Assembly: GCA_001662425.1 (NCBI GenBank)
Contig: BDDC01000421.1
Coordinates: 24,624 to 64,312, forward strand
Source of the DNA: Chlamydomonas sphaeroides
Taxonomy: Eukaryota; Chlorophyta; Chlorophyceae; Chlamydomonadales; Chlamydomonadaceae
Reading direction: 5' to 3'
Length of the DNA stretch: 39,689 bases
The notes beneath the pieces were generated by a model. It worked only from the letters and a program-made list of their open reading frames with translations, was not told the origin of the DNA and searched no databases. Of this stretch, positions 34,201 through 39,689 are shown piece after piece. The stretch's first letter is position 1. Each line of letters begins with the position of its first letter. The position numbers and the translations under genes were made by a program.

Positions 34201-35481
34201 GCGCCCTCGGGCCCCGCGGCCGCAAACGCCGCTGCGCAGCAGCAGCAGCAACAGCAGCAGCAGGCCCAGCAGCAGCAGGCGCCCGTGTTCGCGTTTGGGC
34301 CGCCCGGCATGAACATGGGCCCTATGCAAGCCCAGCCCCAGCAGCTGCCGCCGTACGGCGCCCAACTGCCGCCGCCGCCATCTGTCGTACACAATGGCAA
34401 CGGCAACGCCAACGGCATGCCCGCCATGTACGGCGGCGTGCTGCCGCCCATGCCGCTGATGCCGCCCACGGGCCAGGCACCGCCGGACGCCCACTCCCAC
34501 CACCAGCAGCCCCAGCAGCAGCAGCAGCAGGTGGCCTACGTGTCTGTCATGCTGCCCAACGGCCAGCTGGCATACGTGCCGCAGTACGTGTCACCGCCGC
34601 TGCAACAGCAGCAGCAGCAGCAGCCGGGCGGAGGCAGCTTCGGCGGCTTCGTGTCGCCGGGCGGGCCACAGCAGCAGCAGCAGCAGGCGACCATGGGCGC
34701 AGGCGGCAGCTTTGGCGGCTTCATGGGCCCGGGCGCCCAGCAGCAGCAGCAGCAGGCGTACCCGCCGCCACAGCAGCAGCAGCAGCAGGCGCCAATGGCG
34801 TGGGGCGGCGGGCAGGCGGGGGCGTGGCCTGGGCAGCACCCGCAGCCGCCCTCGCCGGGCGCCCCGGGCCCCTATCCATACGACCGGCCGCCCTCCAGCG
34901 CCGCCTACGGCCCACCCGCCGCCGGCCCCGGCCCCGGCTGTGGGGGCTACGGCTACGGCCAGGGGCCCCCGCAGCAGTACCCCCAGCAGCAGCAGGGGCC
35001 GCCGCAGCAGGCACTGCCGTACGCCGCCGGCCCTCCGCCCAGCGGCCCCATGCCGCACTACCACAGCACCGTCATGCGCAGCCGCAGCATCGGCAGCCGC
35101 GACGGCGAGGCAGTCACGGCGGCGGCCGCGGCGGTGGGCCTCATGCCGCCTCAGCAGCCGCAGCAGCTGCAGCAGCCGCCCCATTCGGCTGCGGCGTACC
35201 CGGGGCACTACCACCCCCAGCAGCAGCAGCAGCCGCACTCGAGTCATCACCAGCACCACCACCACCACCACCAGCAGCACCCCAGCTCGGCGCCGCAGGC
35301 ATCGGCCGGCCAGCAGCACCCGGCGCCGCCGGCGCAGCAGCAGTCGTCGGTGCAGTACCAGTCGTTTGGGCCCAACGGTAGCAGCCGGGGTCTGGGCCAG
35401 GCCGGCGGCGGCGTTGGCGGTGGCAGCGGCGAGGGCGGTGTGATCAAGGCCGTCAACCTGGGGCTGCTGCTGGGGTCGTGA
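25249..35481 (+). CDS. Giant low-complexity protein with short coiled-coil segments, function unknown
   Basis: Exons: 25249-25310, 25447-25495, 25631-25762, 25969-26094, 26180-26293, 26438-26522, 26686-31275, 31459-31601, 31831-32148, 32282-32858, 33042-33187, 33347-33575 and 33698-35481, giving 2784 residues. I do not recognise it. Residues 1-160 are charged and helical: EKFLKLREENERRRKKKEEE, EALERRRLERQEQDERMRKP, SEEKRKEWRQGLQNFIRQQR and LTWEELRLAAEAGFDELVRQ. Residues 190-1719, from one 4.6-kb exon, are Pro/Ala/Gln/Ser-rich and disordered. They are broken by a coiled coil near 1357 (DDLMREIQTLSALRKALKAE) and LQW motifs near 1073, 1491 and 1660. Further helices occur near 2090 (SEEEAKLLASLRRLDAEVLK) and 2170 (QLRESLDRLDGRLGALRRKM). 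The tail has polyglutamine blocks, two GGSFGGF motifs and a His-rich run near 2706. There is no signal peptide or membrane segment. A scaffold or condensate role is only an inference. The long exon could hide introns I cannot see. Confidence 0.7.
34235..34795 (+). repeat. Interrupted CAG/polyglutamine-coding repeats
   Basis: At least six CAG blocks of 4-8 repeats within one exon of the giant protein gene, all in the Gln frame and interrupted by CAA, CCG and GGC codons. Similar, shorter blocks occur at 17630-17720 in the RRM gene. They are likely to vary in length between strains. Confidence 0.9.
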
Positions 35482-36616
35482 GGGCGTGACCCGGCGGCTG
35501 CATGCGCGACCGGGTACAAGCTGGCTGGGGCTCTGGCGTGGCCTCCTGGGCGTGGCGACAAGCGGATGTATTGGGAGTGGGGCTTGGCTCCTGTCGCTGC
35601 CACCGCTGAGAGGATGGTGGCTCGGCGCTGGGCTGCGTCCGGCTGTGTGTGGCACGGTGGCCCGGGGGGGCGCGGCAAGCTGCGCCCGTGTGCCTGTAGC
35701 ATGCGGGGGATAGGGGGCAGGTGGCAGTGCTGTGGCGCCGTTGCGCGGACGCAACTGGGGCTTCGTGTAGCCGCCTGGGCTGGGGCCTGGCGGGCCTGGC
35801 GTGTGTTCCACCCGAGCAGCGAGTGCTCGGCCAACGGTGCGGCTAGGTCGACCACAAAAGCGACAGCACGGCAAGGCAGTCGACTCGCTGGGCGGGTAGT
35901 ATAGTATCTACATTTGGCACGCAGCCAGCGGCCTGGGCCGCGGTGCCTACATACGCATCGTGTACGTCTCTTCCTTGGCATCGTGCCCTCGCTCGCCATG
36001 ACCACACATGACCGGCCAGCCAGCCGACTGGAAGCGTACACACAGACTGGCGGGGTCCGGGCGCTGCTATGACGGTCAGCCCCACGCACGCCGCCTGGCA
36101 GCAACAGACAACACGCAAGTGCCGCGAACAGGAGGGCCTCCCGCCGCCGGGAGCGCAACAGCAACATACAATGCGAAAGAAGGCAGCAAGGTGCCAGCCC
36201 AGCAACCAGGCATGGCAAAGTTACCAAGCAGCAAAATTGACGCTGGGCGCAACGCCGCACCCGCCCGGCCGGCCAGCAATGGCATGGCCGCCCCCTTATC
36301 GTCGCCCTGGGGCACGGCCGCTCTTTATCGGCGGCTATCTAAGCCCGTCACACTACGGCCGCCCCCGAACGGGCCGCAGTGCCTCCACACGTGACGACGG
36401 CCAAATGATGCAGTCGCGATGCGAGCGCGCTAGGCGTGCGGCTTGGCCCCAGGCACCCCGTCCCGCAACTGCGCCCTCCCTCCGCTCCCCCACTTCCCGC
36501 TCACGCACCGCCCCTCATCCCTCGCTCATTTCTCACCACTCTCCCTGTGTTTCCGCTCTCCCATCACAACACAACCGCCCTCTCCGGACCCAGCCCTAGC
36601 CCTGACGTGGACAACC
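35482..36616. other. Spacer between convergent genes
   Basis: Holds the 3'UTRs of the giant protein gene and the NCS1 transporter gene. No coding region, RNA gene or TGTAA signal was found on either strand in the sense needed. Near 35890-36260 the base composition is more AT-rich, as in GTAGTATAGTATCTACATTT. Confidence 0.6.
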
Positions 36617-39477
36617 TCACGCCGGCGCCCCGCTGGGACCAGCGCTGGGCGCCGCCGCCACCTGACCGCTGTTGCCGTACGCGCCCGGCGCGCCGCGCAT
36701 GAGCAGGCAGTACACCACGCTGCTCACGGCCACGCCCACGAACCACGCGCAGTTGTAGAGCTGGCCGAAGATGGGCGGCAGGCCCGACACCACACTGCGG
36801 CAGTCCAGGCAGGCAGGGGGCGAGTGAGGGCGTGAGGCGCGAAAGGGGGGAGGGCTCGCGAGCTGGGGCGCCTGCATTACATCCAGGCTCCGCGGGACCA
36901 TGAGGCCCGCCGCGCCCCGCCCTGGGGGCCTCGTGCTGCTCCCCTGCTGGCCCCAAAAGCCCGCTGCTGGCCCATCCGCCCCACCCCCTCACCCAATGGT
37001 GGCCAGGAAGCCGGGCAGCGTGGGCATGACGCCGATGAGGATGGACCAGAGCGCCGCCGTGTTCCAGCCGCCCTGAGGGGGAAAGGGAGGGGCAGGGGCG
37101 GGAGGGAGAGGGGAAGGGGCGGCGGTAAGGGTGTGCGCGGGTCCCTGCCGGGAGCCCAACGGCGCTGCCGGACCGCTGCCGGCTGGCGTGCAGCTGCTGC
37201 TCGAGTCCTCCCATGCCCTGATCGCTTATCCCCATCAACACCATCCCCACCTTGTACCAGTAGATGGACTTCTCGCCCTTGGAGTAGAGCGCATCAATGT
37301 CCAGGTTCCTGCCGCGCACAAGGAAGTAGTCCGACATGACGATGCCGATGACGGGGCCCAGCAGCGCAGAGTAGCCTGGGGGTGGAGGGGGGATGAGGGC
37401 GCAGGGAGGGGAGGGCGGGAGGGCGTGTGGGCTGGGTGAGCGGGCGGGGCGAGAGAAGAATGGCAGGAGACGGGGGCTGACGTGGCGTTGGCCCACGCAT
37501 TGGCGTAGCTCAACGCTGCGTGCGGTGCGTGCCGCTGCCTGCCGCACCCGCGTCCCCGGCAGCCCCGTCCTGTGGCAGCCCCGTCCTGTGGCAGCCCCGT
37601 CCTGTGGCAGCCCCGGCTCCACCCCTGGCCCCTGCCTGCGCCCCCTCACCGATGAGCCAGGTGTTGACGAAGCCGTGTGTGGAGCTGACCAGGTTCCAGG
37701 GCATCATGACCAGGCCCAGCACCGCGGTCAGGATGCCGCCGGCCTGCGGCAGGAGGGCGCGCCGGAGGGGGCCACGTGTTGCAGCCGATGGCGGGGAGCG
37801 ACACGCGGCGCCGGGGCGGACCAGGGGTGCGCCGGGGCGCCGGCGCCGGCGCCGACCAGGGGCGCCGGCGCCCCGGCGGCCGGTGCCGGTGCGGGTGCGG
37901 GAGTGGGCGCCCCCATGTGCGCGCCTTCCCTCCAGGGGGGAGAGGGGCCGGGGACTGCAGTGCGTCTGCGCTGCCGCGGCGCCGCACGCACCTCGAACGA
38001 GATGTACTTCGGCGCGCAGTTGACGAATGCGTTGGCGGGCGCTACCACGTTGGCGGCGATGTTGGTGGTGAGCGTCGCCCACATGAGGCCTTGGGGGAGC
38101 AGGGTGGGAGGGAGGGAGGGAGGGATGTACCATGGGAGGGAGGGAGGGAAGATGAGGGAAAAGGCGCGAGGAACAACTGGCAAAATAATGTGTCGACGGG
38201 CGGGGGGTGGGGTGAGGAGGGGACGGTGGGGGGTACGGCGCAGTCCAGAGCTCCCTAACCACAGACCCGTGGCCCGCGGCCGGCCCCGTGTGCCCCTCCC
38301 TGGCCGCTCCCTGCCCTGGCCGCTCCCCGCTCTGCCGGCGCCTCCCCGGCAGCAACCAGCAGCCCTCCGGCCGCCATGCTTGCCCACCCCGGCCGCCGCA
38401 CCGAAGAGGCTGAGACAGATCGGCACGATGCCCTGCATGCGGCCCAGCAGCTGCACGGGGTCGATGATGGCCTCGCCGTAGATGACCACGGTGGCGCTGG
38501 TGACGGCCAGGCCCAGGAAGGTGAAGAGCGCCATGAAGAGGGGCAGCCCGATGGCCTGGCCCACCAGCTGCGGGGGCGAGAGGGGGGCGGGGGAGGGAGG
38601 GAAGAGGAGGGAGGGCGGGGGAGGGGGTGAGGGCGACACGAGGGAGGGGGGGGGAGCAGGGACTAGTGGAGCCGAGGGGCGGCATGGGGAGGGGGCGATG
38701 GAGCGCGAACGCAGGCCGCAGGCGGGGGCACCCAGTCCCCGGGGTCCGCGCTGTCGCCCTGACGCCCTCCCCTCCCTTCCCTTCCCTCCCCTTCCCTCCA
38801 CAGCCCATCCCTTGCAAGCCCACCTGGTCCTTCTGGCTCTTGGCGTAGCGCGTGAAGTCGGGGATGTTGAGCGACAGGGTGGCCCAGTAGCCCACGTTGG
38901 CGGTCACCGCGGGCCAGAAGGCGCCCCAGAACTGGCCCGCCTGCGCGGGACGGGACGGTACGGAGGGGGGACGAGCGAGGGCGCAGGCGCAGCAGCGGGC
39001 CGGTCAGGGTATAACATGGGTAGAGGTTGCCATAGCAGTGACGAAGGTCCCGGTGCAGGCAACATCCCCAGCTCCCGCGCCGGTCAGGGGGATATGGAAA
39101 GGCGCTGCCCCGACCGCCTGTCTCCCATGCGGCAGGCGCGGTTGAGCGCCGCCGGAGGCGCAATGCGCCGTGCGGCCTGGCCGGCCCGCAGCCGCACCCT
39201 CCCGCTGCCTGCCGCCCCCTGCCTCACCTCGCCACGTCCCCACCTCCCCCCCTTCTGCCCCTTCTGCCCCGCCTGCCCCGCCTGCGGGCCTCTACCCCGC
39301 TCTGCTTGCCTTGGGCATGCCCGGTCCGAATTGCGAGGGCGTGGACAGCATGGGCCCCACGCCGCCGGCCGAGGTGACGGCCCACACCAGCAGCGCGGCG
39401 GAGAGGCCGATGAGGATGGGCGCAGAGTACTTCTCCAGGATGCGGATCGACTCCATGCCGCGCACCACGATCCACAC
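36617..39477 (-). CDS. NCS1-family nucleobase/allantoin transporter, C-terminal part (5' end outside window)
   Basis: Exons in transcript order: 39477-39310, 38940-38824, 38567-38402, 38089-37992, 37743-37650, 37375-37251, 37072-36993 and 36794-36617 (stop). They give 341 residues joined without a frame break. The first exon begins VWIVVRGMESIRILEKYSAP, the conserved segment after transmembrane helix 3-4 of NCS1 proteins. Then come WATLSLNIPDFTRYAKSQKD, VGQAIGLPLFMALFTFLGLA, LTTNIAANVVAPANAFVNCA, GPVIGIVMSDYFLVRGRNLD and GWNTAALWSILIGVMPTLPG, all hallmarks of this family of 12-helix symporters. NCS1 proteins move uracil, adenine, guanine or allantoin together with H+ or Na+. The substrate cannot be told here because the helix 1 and helix 3 binding residues lie outside the window. 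Introns are rich in purines on the plus strand. The intron after GPGMPK uses a GC donor. The family is certain; membrane location (plastid envelope or plasma membrane) is not. Confidence 0.93.
37567..37614 (-). repeat. 16-base tandem repeat in an NCS1 intron
   Basis: Three exact copies of GTCCTGTGGCAGCCCC in the intron between the exons at 37650-37743 and 37251-37375, with a partial copy on the left. Confidence 0.9.
38100..38680 (+). repeat. G-rich purine tracts in NCS1 introns
   Basis: Runs such as GGGAGGGAGGGAGGGAGGG (38106-38150) and dense runs of G at 38572-38650 lie on the plus strand. On the transcribed strand they are the C/T-rich tracts before intron 3' ends. The plus-strand DNA has the spacing needed for G-quadruplexes. 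Confidence 0.7.
38941..39309 (-). other. GC-AG intron in the NCS1 transporter gene
   Basis: The exon ends CCCAAG and the intron starts GCAAGC, the standard extended GC-donor consensus. The next exon starts GCGGGCCAG after CGCAG. This joins GPGMPK to AGQFWGAFWPA in phase 0. The next GT (GTAGAG) is out of phase. Confidence 0.75.
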
Positions 39478-39633
39478 CTGGCGGCGGGAGGGGGGCGGCG
39501 GAGGCAGGGCAGGGTGGGATTGGGGGGAGGTGGAGCAGAGGGTGCAGAGTGCGCAGAGTGCGCAGAGGGCGGGGCGGGGCGTGCGTGCCTTGGTCCTAGA
39601 CCCTGCAGCACGGTAGGGGAGATGGCGCTTGTT

Positions 39634-39689
39634 CCCCACCCCACCCCACCCCACCCCACCCCACCCCACCCCACCCCACCCCACCCCAC
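39634..39689. repeat. (CCCCA)n pentanucleotide repeat at the window edge
   Basis: Eleven copies of CCCCA run to the last base of the window. It lies upstream of the first visible NCS1 exon, so probably in an intron of that gene. It does not match the plant-type TTTAGGG or Chlamydomonas-type TTTTAGGG telomere repeat. Confidence 0.9.

Noticed and set aside
34591..35874. 427-codon minus-strand open frame opposite the polyglutamine tail
   Set aside because: It is the complement of CAG repeats, giving Leu/Arg runs, and has no motif.
39634..39689. Telomere at the right edge
   Set aside because: The CCCCA unit differs from known green-plant telomere repeats, and the NCS1 gene must continue beyond the edge.
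1..39689. Bacterial features: operons, Shine-Dalgarno sites, CRISPR arrays, insertion sequences
   Set aside because: The genes are split by spliceosomal introns throughout, and no regularly spaced repeat array or transposase was seen.

Overview
This window is nuclear DNA from a GC-rich chlorophyte green alga, by inference from Chlorophyceae-type genomes. The coding regions are split into many short exons by GT-AG introns of about 80-370 bases. Candidate polyadenylation signals are TGTAA. The gene set is that of a photosynthetic eukaryote: a plastid-type aspartate-semialdehyde dehydrogenase, a cell-wall/extensin-type glycosyltransferase, a DUF1824 plastid/cyanobacterial protein and an NCS1 nucleobase transporter. 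Exon coordinates were built by hand from splice sites and reading-frame phase. Every complete gene model closes to a whole number of codons.

Layout. (1) 54-2129 (+): 3' part of a Dicer/RIG-I-type RNA helicase that stops right after the helicase domain. (2) 2605-7242 (-): type II membrane glycosyltransferase of the hydroxyproline O-arabinosyltransferase type, 14 exons, 528 residues. (3) 7660-9165 (+): DUF1824 protein with a transit-peptide-like N-terminus, 5 exons, 214 residues, divergent from gene 2. (4) 9166-12.9 kb: a gene-poor stretch with diverged repeats and a perfect 30-base inverted repeat. (5) 13100-18022 (+): four-RRM RNA-binding protein with a Q/M/A-rich tail, 13 exons, 1122 residues. 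(6) 18.0-20.85 kb: a gene-poor stretch with a 21-base direct repeat. (7) 20854-24901 (-): plastid aspartate-semialdehyde dehydrogenase, 10 exons, 376 residues. (8) 25249-35481 (+): very large low-complexity protein, 13 exons, about 2784 residues, divergent from gene 7. (9) 36617-39477 (-): 3' part of an NCS1 nucleobase transporter gene that runs off the right edge.

The genes do not form one pathway; this is an ordinary mix of housekeeping and lineage-specific genes. The most interesting features are the stand-alone Dicer-type helicase, a four-fold duplicated RRM module that kept its 76-base exon and gained a frame-neutral 15-base microexon in one copy, two GC-AG introns, and the giant disordered protein, which has no function I can name.
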